A stretch of 64,000 nt of DNA, taken from assembly GCA_026710795.1 (NCBI GenBank), contig JAPOQK010000009.1:1-64000 (forward strand), read 5' to 3'. This document shows positions 33,021-41,340 of this stretch, in pieces. Source of the stretch: Candidatus Poribacteria bacterium (GTDB lineage: Bacteria; Poribacteria; WGA-4E; WGA-3G). Under the pieces are notes generated by a model. That model was given only the letters and a program-made list of their open reading frames with translations. It was not told the origin of the DNA and made no database searches. Position 1 is the first letter of the stretch. Each line of letters opens with the position of its first letter. The position numbers and the translations under genes are program-made.

Positions 33021-33116
33021 AATTTCCTCCGACCTGTTGTTTTTCTTGTATAATACAGAAGGAAATGTTAAAATGCAACATACTTCTAAATCCAAAATAT
33101 CCTCCATCAACATCTT

Positions 33117-34697
33117 ATGAACTTTGATCCAATCAAATTAGAACTTTATAAAAACCTACTTACCTCAGTATCGGAAGAAATGGGTGTTACGCTACAACGG
33201 ACTGCTTTTTCTCCAAACATCAAGGAACGCCTTGATTTCTCTTGTGCAGTTTTCGATGGTTCAGGACAAATGGTAGCGCAGGCTGCACATATACCTGTCC
33301 ATCTGGGTTCAATGCCACTTTCGGTTTTGGCAGCAATAGAACATACCGACATGAAACCTGGTGACATGATAGTGCTAAATGATCCATATCGTGGTGGTAC
33401 ACACCTTCCGGACATAACTTTGGTTGCTCCAGTTTTTGGAGAAGAATCTACAAGTTATCCGACTTTTTATGTTGCTAACCGCGCACATCACGCAGATGTC
33501 GGGGGTATGACTCCAGGTTCCATGCCACTTGCGACAAGTGTGATTCAGGAGGGGATCCGTATTCCGCCAGTAAAACTTGTACGAGGCGGTGAACTGGATA
33601 CCGATCTGTGGGAATTGATCCTTGCCAATGTGCGGACACCGACAGAACGTCGTGGGGATATGGAAGCACAACTTGCAGCCAACCGTATCGGTGAACGTAG
33701 ATTACAAGAAATGGTATCCAAATACGGTGTTCCAGAAATCAAGTCGTATATGCAAGAGTTATGTGCCTATTCAAGTCGGATGGTTCGTTCATTCTTACGT
33801 GACCTCCCTGATGGAAGATACGAATATACAGATTATATGGATAACGACGGTATTACTGATGATCCAATTGGGATTCGTGTTGCAATAGAAATTAAAGATG
33901 ACACAGCAGTTGTTGATTTTACAGGAACATCTGGACAAGTTCGAGGTTCCGTTAATGCGATATACGCTATAGCGGTCTCAGCAGTCTTTTATACGTTCCG
34001 ATGTGTTGCTGGTGTTGATGTCCCATCCAATGCGGGATGCATGGAACCGATCCGAGTTATTGCTCCTGAAGGTAGTGTTATCAATGCTAATTTCCCTGCT
34101 GCGGTTGCTGGTGGAAACGTTGAAACCTCGCAGCGAATCGTTGATGTGCTTTTTGGTGCATTGTCTCAAGCGTGTACAGACCTTATTCCCGCTGCAAGTA
34201 GTGGTACTATGAATAACATTACAATAGGTGGATACGATGCATTACGTGAACGGGATTATACATATTATGAGACTATCGCTGGGGGTATGGGTGCACGTCC
34301 AACTTGCGATGGGATTGATGCTATTCATACGCACATGACGAATACTATGAATACTCCTATTGAGACAATAGAGACGAGTTATCCGTTGCAGGTTGAGAAT
34401 TACGCGATTCGACAAGGAACTGGTGGTGCTGGAGAATATCAAGGTGGGTCAGGGATTGTGCGTTCTTTCAGACTTCTCACAAATGCTGAGGTTACCATCC
34501 TTTCTGAACGTAGAGTGTTTCATCCTTATGGATTGCAAGGTGGGGAACCGGGGCAGTTAGGACGGAACGTGCTAATTCGTGATGAGAAGGAACAACCACT
34601 TGACGGGAAAGTTACCTTTTCTGCCCGCGAAGGTGATGTCATTCAGATTGAAACACCTGGGGGTGGCGGTTACGGAGAACCTGATAATAGTTCGTAG
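33117..34697 (+). CDS. Hydantoinase B / oxoprolinase family protein
   Basis: A 526-residue HyuB-type subunit with the usual N-terminus (FDPIKLELYKNLLTSVSEEMG), AFSPNIKERLDFSCAVFD, DMIVLNDPYRGGTHLPDITL and the C-terminal PGGGGYGEP. These proteins form ATP-dependent amidohydrolases (5-oxoprolinase, N-methylhydantoinase, acetone carboxylase beta) with a HyuA subunit. No hyuA lies nearby, so the partner must be elsewhere or the protein acts alone. No good ribosome binding site precedes the ATG. A TATAAT at 33049-33054 may serve it. Confidence 0.93.
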   Translation: MNFDPIKLELYKNLLTSVSEEMGVTLQRTAFSPNIKERLDFSCAVFDGSGQMVAQAAHIPVHLGSMPLSVLAAIEHTDMKPGDMIVLNDPYRGGTHLPDITLVAPVFGEESTSYPTFYVANRAHHADVGGMTPGSMPLATSVIQEGIRIPPVKLVRGGELDTDLWELILANVRTPTERRGDMEAQLAANRIGERRLQEMVSKYGVPEIKSYMQELCAYSSRMVRSFLRDLPDGRYEYTDYMDNDGITDDPIGIRVAIEIKDDTAVVDFTGTSGQVRGSVNAIYAIAVSAVFYTFRCVAGVDVPSNAGCMEPIRVIAPEGSVINANFPAAVAGGNVETSQRIVDVLFGALSQACTDLIPAASSGTMNNITIGGYDALRERDYTYYETIAGGMGARPTCDGIDAIHTHMTNTMNTPIETIETSYPLQVENYAIRQGTGGAGEYQGGSGIVRSFRLLTNAEVTILSERRVFHPYGLQGGEPGQLGRNVLIRDEKEQPLDGKVTFSAREGDVIQIETPGGGGYGEPDNSS

Positions 34698-34730
34698 GTC
34701 GGCATTAAGTGTACGTAGTTCGACCATTTA

Positions 34731-34762
34731 AAAGAAAAAAGGAACGGTTAGAAAACCGCTCC
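34731..34762 (-). terminator. Intrinsic terminator after the DUF1552 gene
   Basis: On the minus strand GGAGCGGTT-ttct-AACCGTTCC (34762-34741, one mismatch) is followed by TTTTTTCTTT (34740-34731), 28 bases past the DUF1552 stop codon. It would end the leftward transcript. On the plus strand there is no T run, so hyuB is probably not terminated here. Confidence 0.75.
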
Positions 34763-34790
34763 TACCAGTATATATATAGGTTATTGCTAA

Positions 34791-36140
34791 CTAAGATAAA
34801 CCTTCTAATGTTCCTGTACTATCTCCTAATTTCCTTAAATTAACGTCCACTCGTTGTAACATAGAAAGCCATAAGTTGTTGAGTGGTGTTTCTTTGGGGT
34901 ACTCTATATGTCGTCCACCATTTATTGTGCCACAACCACCGCCGGACAATAGGATGGGTAGGTCGTGGTGACTATGTCTGTTGCCATCTGAGTTTCCACT
35001 ACCGTAGCAAATCATAGAATGGTCAAGTAGTGTGCCTTCACCTTCAGGAACGGAATCAAGTTTTTCCAGCAGATATGCAAGCTGCTCAATGTGGAAGATG
35101 TTAATCTTTCGTATTTTATCTATTTTCGCAGCATCACCACCATGATGTGAAATGTTATGATGACCATCGGAGATGTTTATTGTCGGATAGGTCTTATTAC
35201 TGCCTTCATTTGCTAATGCAAAGGTCACAATACGGGTTACATCGGTTTGGAATGAGAGAACGATCAGGTCTAACATAAGTCGGACATGTTCCTGAAAATC
35301 TGCGGGGATCTTTTCCGGTGCAGAATATTCAATGTTTTCTATAGGTGGGAATTTTTCAGCGGATGCGATTCTCATTTCAATGTCTCGTATGGCAGTGAAA
35401 TATTCATCAAGTTTTCGCGCGTCGTTTCCGCTTACGTTGTGGATTAGGTCCTTGGAATCTTGTTTCACAAAATCAAGGATGCTTTTTCGTTCTTCATCGC
35501 GTTGTAATATTGCTGCGTTAGGTTCAGTAGAGAACATACGGTCAAAGGCAAGTCTTGGATTAACCTCTTTTGGCAGGGGTTGAGTTGCTGACTTCCACGA
35601 CATTGTTGCAGAATATACGCAGCTATAACCGGAATCACAATTACCAGCTCTATAGCCGGGTTCAATGCCGAGTTCCAACGAAGGAATACGTGTTTGGTCA
35701 CCTATTTGTGAAGCTGCTGCTTGGTCAACAGAGATTCCAGCATGTATGTCTGTACCACTTGTTTTTCGAGGTTGTGCTCCTGTCAGGTATGCAGCCATTG
35801 CTCTTGCATGATCTCCACCACCATCACCATTTGCGCGTGCCTTATCTGCAGTTAGTCCACTGAGAACCAACGTTTTATCTTTGACGTTTTGCAACGGTTT
35901 CAAGATTTCAGTAAGTTCAAAGTTTGCACCAATCTGTTCAGGTTTCCATTTTTCCATTATTTTCCCGTTAGGACTATAAAGGAATGCCATCCGATTTGGC
36001 GCAGTTTGCGTTGACACCTCTTTTGTAGATGCAGTTGCAAAACTTGTGAGTGGTCCCATTGATTCTAACCACGGTAGGGCAACGCTGACACCTAATCCTC
36101 GTAAAAATGTTCTGCGTGAAAGTTGTTTAGAAAAATCCAT
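34791..36140 (-). CDS. Tat-exported DUF1552 protein
   Basis: A 449-residue protein with a twin-arginine signal (SRRTFLRGLGVSVALPWLES) and the DUF1552 body: RMAFLYSPNGKIMEKWKP, VLSGLTADKARANGDGGGDHARAMAAYLTGA and the late GSGNSDGNRHSHHDLPILLSG block. DUF1552 genes nearly always sit beside DUF1592 cytochromes in Planctomycetes and relatives; the activity is undetermined. Here it is the last gene of a leftward cluster and is separated from the DUF1592 gene by two other genes. A terminator follows it. Confidence 0.92.
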   Translation of the reverse strand: MDFSKQLSRRTFLRGLGVSVALPWLESMGPLTSFATASTKEVSTQTAPNRMAFLYSPNGKIMEKWKPEQIGANFELTEILKPLQNVKDKTLVLSGLTADKARANGDGGGDHARAMAAYLTGAQPRKTSGTDIHAGISVDQAAASQIGDQTRIPSLELGIEPGYRAGNCDSGYSCVYSATMSWKSATQPLPKEVNPRLAFDRMFSTEPNAAILQRDEERKSILDFVKQDSKDLIHNVSGNDARKLDEYFTAIRDIEMRIASAEKFPPIENIEYSAPEKIPADFQEHVRLMLDLIVLSFQTDVTRIVTFALANEGSNKTYPTINISDGHHNISHHGGDAAKIDKIRKINIFHIEQLAYLLEKLDSVPEGEGTLLDHSMICYGSGNSDGNRHSHHDLPILLSGGGCGTINGGRHIEYPKETPLNNLWLSMLQRVDVNLRKLGDSTGTLEGLS

Positions 36141-36156
36141 ATTTTCTTTACCTCAT

Positions 36157-37200
36157 CTAAAATAGGGGTGCACCTTGTGCTTCTACATAAACTGAATATA
36201 GAGACTGACTTGCAGTCATAAAGAGTCTGTTCCTTTTAACGCCTCCAAAACAGATATTGGAACAAATTTCTGGGAGATGGATTTTGCCAATCATTGTTCC
36301 ATCTGGCGCGAAGATATGGACTCCATCGTAACCTTCACCGACCCAACCTGCACCAGCCCACACATTCCCATCAACATCACACCGAAGACCATCAGCATTA
36401 CCGGGTGCTGTCTCATAGAACACCTCTTTTTTACCCAGACGTTTACCTTCAAAGACATCAAAGACAACGATGTTTTTGGGTGGACCTGTGTCAGCAATAT
36501 AGAGTTTTTCAAAGTCTGGTGAAAAGCATAAGCCATTCGGTCTTTCAAGATCACTTGTAACAACCGTTGCCTTACCAGTGTCCGGATTGAGGCGGTAGAC
36601 AGAGGTAGGTAATTCAAATTCGGCTTTATGTCCTTCGTAATTATAAAGGATACCGTATCCAGGATCGGTAAACCAGATATGTCCATCAGGATGAACAACC
36701 ACATCGTTAGGTGCGTTGAACCGTTTACCCTCAAAGTTATCAATGAGTACGGTTAAGGACCCATCATATTCAGTTCGTGTGACGCGCCGTGTGCCGTGTT
36801 CACAACTGATGAGTCTCCCTTGACGATCTCGTGTATGTCCGTTGGTATAGTTAGAAGGTTTGCGGTAGACACTTACTTTTCCTGTTGCTTCCTGCCATTT
36901 CAGGATACGATTGTTAGGAATGTCACTCCAGAGCAGATAGCCGCCATCACCGAACCATACAGGTCCCTCTGACCAACGCGCACCTGTCCACAACCGTTCT
37001 ACAACAGTATTTCCAATTTTGTATTTGGCAAAACGCGGATCAATAACTTCAATGGCAGGATCAGGATACCGTTGAATGGATTTCCCATCTGTATCTGCCC
37101 AACTTGAAAATGCCCCTACAGATCCTAATAAAGGTAAGGCTGCACCCATACCAAGGTTGCGAATAAATGACCTGCGTGTATGTTGTTTTGAAGCACTCAT
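36157..37200 (-). CDS. Tat-exported SMP-30/gluconolactonase-like protein
   Basis: The start at 37200 (MSASKQHTRRSFIRNLG) follows AAAGGTG and gives a twin-arginine signal; ten more upstream codons are open. The 347-residue protein has a six-bladed propeller with SEGPVWFGDGGYLLWSDIPNN, FNAPNDVVVHPDGHIWFTDPGYG, RPNGLCFSPD and GNADGLRCDVDGNVWAG, the metal-site blades of the SMP-30/gluconolaconase family. It would hydrolyse a sugar lactone in the periplasm using a divalent metal. It lies 16 bp before the DUF1552 gene and is preceded by its own promoter with an overlapping palindrome. Confidence 0.92.
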   Translation of the reverse strand: MSASKQHTRRSFIRNLGMGAALPLLGSVGAFSSWADTDGKSIQRYPDPAIEVIDPRFAKYKIGNTVVERLWTGARWSEGPVWFGDGGYLLWSDIPNNRILKWQEATGKVSVYRKPSNYTNGHTRDRQGRLISCEHGTRRVTRTEYDGSLTVLIDNFEGKRFNAPNDVVVHPDGHIWFTDPGYGILYNYEGHKAEFELPTSVYRLNPDTGKATVVTSDLERPNGLCFSPDFEKLYIADTGPPKNIVVFDVFEGKRLGKKEVFYETAPGNADGLRCDVDGNVWAGAGWVGEGYDGVHIFAPDGTMIGKIHLPEICSNICFGGVKRNRLFMTASQSLYSVYVEAQGAPLF

Positions 37201-37206
37201 AAGTAT

Positions 37207-37249
37207 CACCTTTGATGTGTATTTTACCACACATCAAAGGTGTTGTCAA
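37207..37249 (-). promoter_or_regulatory. Promoter with overlapping 14-bp inverted-repeat operator for the SMP-30/DUF1552 pair
   Basis: On the minus strand TTGACA (37249-37244) and TAAAAT (37226-37221) are 17 bases apart. A perfect inverted repeat, ACACATCAAAGGTG against CACCTTTGATGTGT (arms at 37207-37220 and 37229-37242), fills the spacer on one side and the start-site region on the other, with the -10 box in the middle. The downstream arm also contains the ribosome binding site AAAGGTG. A dimeric repressor could bind here; an RNA hairpin hiding the ribosome binding site is the alternative if transcription starts upstream. Confidence 0.75.
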
Positions 37250-37255
37250 GTCAAT

Positions 37256-38302
37256 TTACATGCGATTTAGAGATACATAACGTGCACCGTAGGTTTTCAT
37301 GATCCGATTACGAATAAAGTCGTACTTTGCAGGGTTTATGGAACGAAGTCTATCTGGATAGACAAGATAGAATGCGAGGGTTTCCGCCATATCTTCGTTC
37401 GGGTTTTTTGTATGAGCGTAATCGGATACAAATGTTTTTCTATCTTTATTTGTTGACCAACCTTCTTCATTCTTCGGATCTTTATACCAACCTCCAAGTT
37501 CTTGCCAGTTGTTTTTTAGTTGTGCAGGAAAAAGATGAGACCATAAAAAATGCGCTTTTTCATGTGCGATTACGCGACGAGTATCACTCGTATAATTGCG
37601 ATTAAACATTGACTGTACTAATTCAATATACTGATTAGTTGTCCATGCGACCCCCGCTGCTCTGATGTCATCATCAATCCTACAAATTATATACTTTAAT
37701 TGCGGAACTTTATGTAATGCCTGTGGGAAATCTTCAAAAACAGAAATCAGCAGCATCAGGTCTTTATTCTCAAAATCTGCATAGTGTCTTGTGTTTTCTT
37801 TTGTTGTAAGTTGGGTTAGGATCTCGTAGGATGGTATATCAACTATTATATCATACCTTTCTTTTAATATCGTTACGAGGGCAGATCTATTCGTGCCATT
37901 TTCACTAATGTACACAACGGCAGCATTAAACAAACGTCTTTCAGGTGCTAAAATATCTACCGCACCTTCATTTGGGAAAACATCACTGCTAATCGCAACG
38001 GTTTTCATATTATTTCGAGATTCTATCTGGATATCATTTTGCATTTCATCATGACTTATTGTCCATTTCGATGGTATTAATTTCTCACCAGGATTTGGAG
38101 ATATTGATTCCAAGATATTTTCCAAGGTTTGAGCATGTATTGTTGACCACGTAGAATCTAAATGGATAGAATATTTATATGCAAGTTGCTCAATCGGATT
38201 ATCTTTACGGATTTCAAGTGGAACTGTATAACAACCTATTTGAATTATCAGAATTGTAAAGAAAACGATATATATTAATGGAAACAAAAATTTTCTATGC
38301 AT
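37256..38302 (-). CDS. Putative zinc metalloprotease-like envelope protein with HExxH motif
   Basis: A 348-residue protein with an N-terminal hydrophobic segment ending IIQIGC, so a signal peptide and possibly a lipoprotein, though the lipobox is not canonical. HEKAH at residues 247-251 (RRVIAHEKAHFLW) is an HExxH zinc site, and EDMAETLAFYLVYP about 45 residues later offers a glutamate as third ligand. I do not recognise a named family; the helix context resembles gluzincin-type peptidases. It lies between the DUF1592 and SMP-30 genes, four bases after the former, suggesting co-transcription. Confidence 0.65.
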   Translation of the reverse strand: MHRKFLFPLIYIVFFTILIIQIGCYTVPLEIRKDNPIEQLAYKYSIHLDSTWSTIHAQTLENILESISPNPGEKLIPSKWTISHDEMQNDIQIESRNNMKTVAISSDVFPNEGAVDILAPERRLFNAAVVYISENGTNRSALVTILKERYDIIVDIPSYEILTQLTTKENTRHYADFENKDLMLLISVFEDFPQALHKVPQLKYIICRIDDDIRAAGVAWTTNQYIELVQSMFNRNYTSDTRRVIAHEKAHFLWSHLFPAQLKNNWQELGGWYKDPKNEEGWSTNKDRKTFVSDYAHTKNPNEDMAETLAFYLVYPDRLRSINPAKYDFIRNRIMKTYGARYVSLNRM

Positions 38303-38306
38303 GGTA

Positions 38307-40751
38307 TTATCCTTTTGTTCCGCGTCGTAAAAGAAACGGATCGCTTTTGACTATTGCTGTAATCAATACGGATATTTTATAGTCTTTTGTTTCAAGTTCA
38401 TTTACAATGTGTTCAATCGTTGGACGATCATAATACTCTAAACCTCTGCCTATGGCATAGATTAACATCTTTTCTGTTACACATTGTGCGAACTGTCTTT
38501 TTCTGTTTTTAAGAATTTGTTTTAGATCAGTAATACCTTCAAATGATGTACCGTCTGGTAGTTGTCCGGCAGTGTCTATTTCCTTCTCTCCATCCTTCGT
38601 TCGGTACTTTCCAATGGCATTGTAGTTTTCCATTGCAAACCCGATAGGATCCATTTTTGCGTGGCAGTTTGCACAAGCAGGATCATCTCTGTGTTGTTCA
38701 AGACGTTCTCTGAGTGTGGTACCGGTAATGGCATCATGTTCCTCTTCCAATTCGGGAACATCTGGCGGTGGTGGAGGTGGTGGTGCACCGAGTATCTGTT
38801 CTAAAACCCAACGACCTCTTTTTACAGGTGAGGTGCGTGTCGGATTAGAGGTTACTGTCAAGACACTGGCGTGTGTGAGGATACCTCCACGCGGGTGTTT
38901 TTGTAATGCAACGCGTTGAAAAGCATCGCCTTTAATCGGTTCTCCTTGGGCATTCCTCCAAATCTCGTAATGTCCTGCCAAACGCTGGTTTAGAAAAGTA
39001 TAGTCGGCATCAAGTAGATCAAGGATACTGCGATCTTCACGGAATATTGACTCCAGAAATAGTTTTGTCTCTTTCATCATATCTGCACGTAGTTTTGGAT
39101 TGAATGTCGGAAAACGTTTTGGATCAGGTGTAACGGTTTCCAGTCGTTGAATCTGTAGCCATTGTGCGCCAAAGTTCGTAGCTAATTCGTTTGCTTTTGG
39201 ATCAGCGAGCATTCGTATGATTTGGGTTTCAAGTGATTCGGTTAGTTGGTTTTTCTCAGCGAGTTCAAGGAGTTCGTCATCTGGGATGCTGCTCCATAAG
39301 AAATAGGATAGCCGAGATGCGAGATGAAATTCATCAATCGGATGTGGTTCTTCGGTTTGTGGACGATCATCTAATTCTAATCGGAATAAAAACTTTGGTG
39401 AACATAGTATAACTTTAATCGCTTGTTGGATAGCTGCTTCCCATTTTGCACCTTCTGCTTGAAAAGATTCCGCAAACTGAACGAGTTCTTCTATTTCCTG
39501 ATTGCTGGGTGGACGACGATATGCTTTTCGGAGTAATCTTGTTAACACCTCACGTGTCTGTTCTGTTTGAGAAATGTCTGGTGTGCATGCTAATATTTTT
39601 AGATGCGATTCGGGTCTGGTTTCCAGCGGTCCTACCGATGTGATAGCACGAATGTGAAGTATTGCTTGTGGTTCACCCTGTTCAGGTTTTACCATAGCAA
39701 TTCCTGCCAATTGGATATTCGGTACTCGACTAACAAGGTGTCTGATTGTCTGAAGTTTCTTTGGATCACGCGCTGTAATTTCAAATATTTCTAAAATTTT
39801 AATTCCTTGTTGCACATTAGGGTCTACACCGATTAACTGTGAGAGTTCCTCTGGTGAAGAGACATCTTCAAGGTTCTCACCTTGAATGAAGAGTGCCACG
39901 TGGACGGGTATTTCACTCTCTGTTTCAACATAAACCGTTGCCCGTAAATATGTTTCTACATCGTGTAAGAGTTTGAGAGTGGAAGCGTTTGCTTTAAATG
40001 GTCCAGATAACCAAGGTTCTGTTGATTTTGGATCAAGCGGACGAAAACGCTGATCTCGAACACTATCGTGACGTGGGAGTAGGTATTTTGTATTCAGGTA
40101 ATTTGTGGAGGGTTTGGGTGGATCAAGAATGATAACTCGTGTCGCTATTGCTTCTGCTGCTTCGAGATACCGTTCCATTAACAGTGGTGACATCGTCAGC
40201 ACATCACCGATGTTATCAAATCCGTGTCCCACATCATCTGCAGGAAAACTTTCGGTCGGATCAAAATCTGCCCCCAATAAATCTCTAACGCTGTTTCTGT
40301 ATTCGACTTTATTGAGTCTGCGGACGGTTACGCGACCGGGATCCGGTTTAGCGTTGCGGCTTGCATCCTCAAAAACCGCATTGATGTGTTGGACAAACGA
40401 TTCCATTTCTTCCAATGAAGGTTGCTCGTTACCCTCTGGAGGCATGTGACGTGTTTCTACCATTTGAAGCACTATATCCCAGATATCACTATCTTTGATG
40501 AGTGACATGTTGTCCTCATAAGAATCAAATCCGAGACCTGCCTCGGGTTGATCACCTGCATGGCAGCCAAAGCAGTATTTCTCTAAGAATGGGATACCCT
40601 CTTTTGCAAAATTTGGAACACGATTTTCACCGATACTTGGTTTTAAGGATATAAATATCAGTAGCAAGGTTAGAAAAAGAGGTAATGATAGGTATTTGTA
40701 AAGGATTAATGGTTTCATAGTTATGAGCGTTTTTATTCTGTTGTAGTTCAT
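38307..40751 (-). CDS. DUF1592-family planctomycete-type c cytochrome
   Basis: An 814-residue exported protein; an in-frame ATG 11 codons in (MKPLILYKY) is an alternative start, and neither has a strong ribosome binding site. After the signal segment (LPLFLTLLLIFISL) come an N-terminal haem site CFGCH near residue 60 (PSCyt1-like), the DUF1587 motif VTVRRLNKVEYRNSVRDLLG, DUF1595 and DUF1592 regions (LASRLSYFLWSSIPDDELL), DUF1588 with CANCHAKMDPIGFAMENY and a closing DUF1585 (YAIGRGLEYYDRP). Length and order are standard. Role unknown; probably periplasmic redox chemistry. A proline run (PPPPPPPDVPELEEEH) lies before DUF1588. Confidence 0.93.
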   Translation of the reverse strand: MNYNRIKTLITMKPLILYKYLSLPLFLTLLLIFISLKPSIGENRVPNFAKEGIPFLEKYCFGCHAGDQPEAGLGFDSYEDNMSLIKDSDIWDIVLQMVETRHMPPEGNEQPSLEEMESFVQHINAVFEDASRNAKPDPGRVTVRRLNKVEYRNSVRDLLGADFDPTESFPADDVGHGFDNIGDVLTMSPLLMERYLEAAEAIATRVIILDPPKPSTNYLNTKYLLPRHDSVRDQRFRPLDPKSTEPWLSGPFKANASTLKLLHDVETYLRATVYVETESEIPVHVALFIQGENLEDVSSPEELSQLIGVDPNVQQGIKILEIFEITARDPKKLQTIRHLVSRVPNIQLAGIAMVKPEQGEPQAILHIRAITSVGPLETRPESHLKILACTPDISQTEQTREVLTRLLRKAYRRPPSNQEIEELVQFAESFQAEGAKWEAAIQQAIKVILCSPKFLFRLELDDRPQTEEPHPIDEFHLASRLSYFLWSSIPDDELLELAEKNQLTESLETQIIRMLADPKANELATNFGAQWLQIQRLETVTPDPKRFPTFNPKLRADMMKETKLFLESIFREDRSILDLLDADYTFLNQRLAGHYEIWRNAQGEPIKGDAFQRVALQKHPRGGILTHASVLTVTSNPTRTSPVKRGRWVLEQILGAPPPPPPPDVPELEEEHDAITGTTLRERLEQHRDDPACANCHAKMDPIGFAMENYNAIGKYRTKDGEKEIDTAGQLPDGTSFEGITDLKQILKNRKRQFAQCVTEKMLIYAIGRGLEYYDRPTIEHIVNELETKDYKISVLITAIVKSDPFLLRRGTKG

Positions 40752-40850
40752 CGGTGTAAATAGTAACTGAATTTATGCTTCTGTGTTTATGAATACATTA
40801 TGTTGCAGTTGATTTCTCTTCATTATCCAATAAATTGGTTGTATGATAAA

Positions 40851-41194
40851 CTTGAGTTGAGAATAAGCCGGATTCTGTATATGATGATCATTCATCTGGG
40901 ATCAATGTTTCCATTAACCTCAAGCGGTTACCCGGAGACGAGGCGGACACACCTTTAAATGTCTCCATTTTACCTTGCTCCAAACGGGGTTTACCGAGCT
41001 CCATAAGTCACCTTATGGACTGGTGCGCTTTTACCGCACCGTTTCACCTTTACAACGTTGTTGGACGTTGTAGTCTACTTTCTGTTGCACTTTCCATAGC
41101 GTTGCCGCTCCTGGGGGTTACCCAGCATCCTGCCCTGCGGAGTCCGGACTTTCCTCATCTCATTTTGAGACGCGATCACCTACTCAACTCAAGT
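40851..41194 (-). ncRNA. rnpB: RNase P RNA (class A)
   Basis: The minus strand has the universal 5' core GAGGAAAGTCCGGACTCC (CR-I/P4 region), ACAGAAA, GGTAAACCCC and the 3' core AGAATCCGGCTTAT. The ends ACTTGAGTTGA (41194-41184) and TCAACTCAAG (40860-40851) pair to form P1, which sets the boundaries at about 344 nt. It matures the 5' ends of tRNAs. It lies between the DUF1592 gene and nrdJ, all leftward. Confidence 0.95.
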
Positions 41195-41280
41195 ATTTCT
41201 TAAGGGTAACATATTTTAACTTTGGTCGGCAATATAAATATTGAATTTGGGTTATGGCTTAGATAAGAATTAGTTAAATT

Positions 41281-41322
41281 ATTAGGACTTACACAACCTC
41301 AATGGTTCGTGTAAGTCCTAAT
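41281..41322. repeat. 42-bp palindrome ATTAGGACTTACAC after nrdJ
   Basis: ATTAGGACTTACAC (41281-41294) and its exact complement (41309-41322) flank a 14-base loop, 18 bases after the nrdJ stop codon. It has no T run on the minus strand, so termination is uncertain. The GGACTTAC end resembles termini of several IS families, so it may be a relic of a small element. Confidence 0.6.
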
Positions 41323-41340
41323 GATATCAAAGAGGAGGGT

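Noticed and set aside
34741-34762. Terminator for the hyuB-like gene on the plus strand.
   Set aside because: The T run follows the hairpin only on the minus strand, so it serves the DUF1552 gene.
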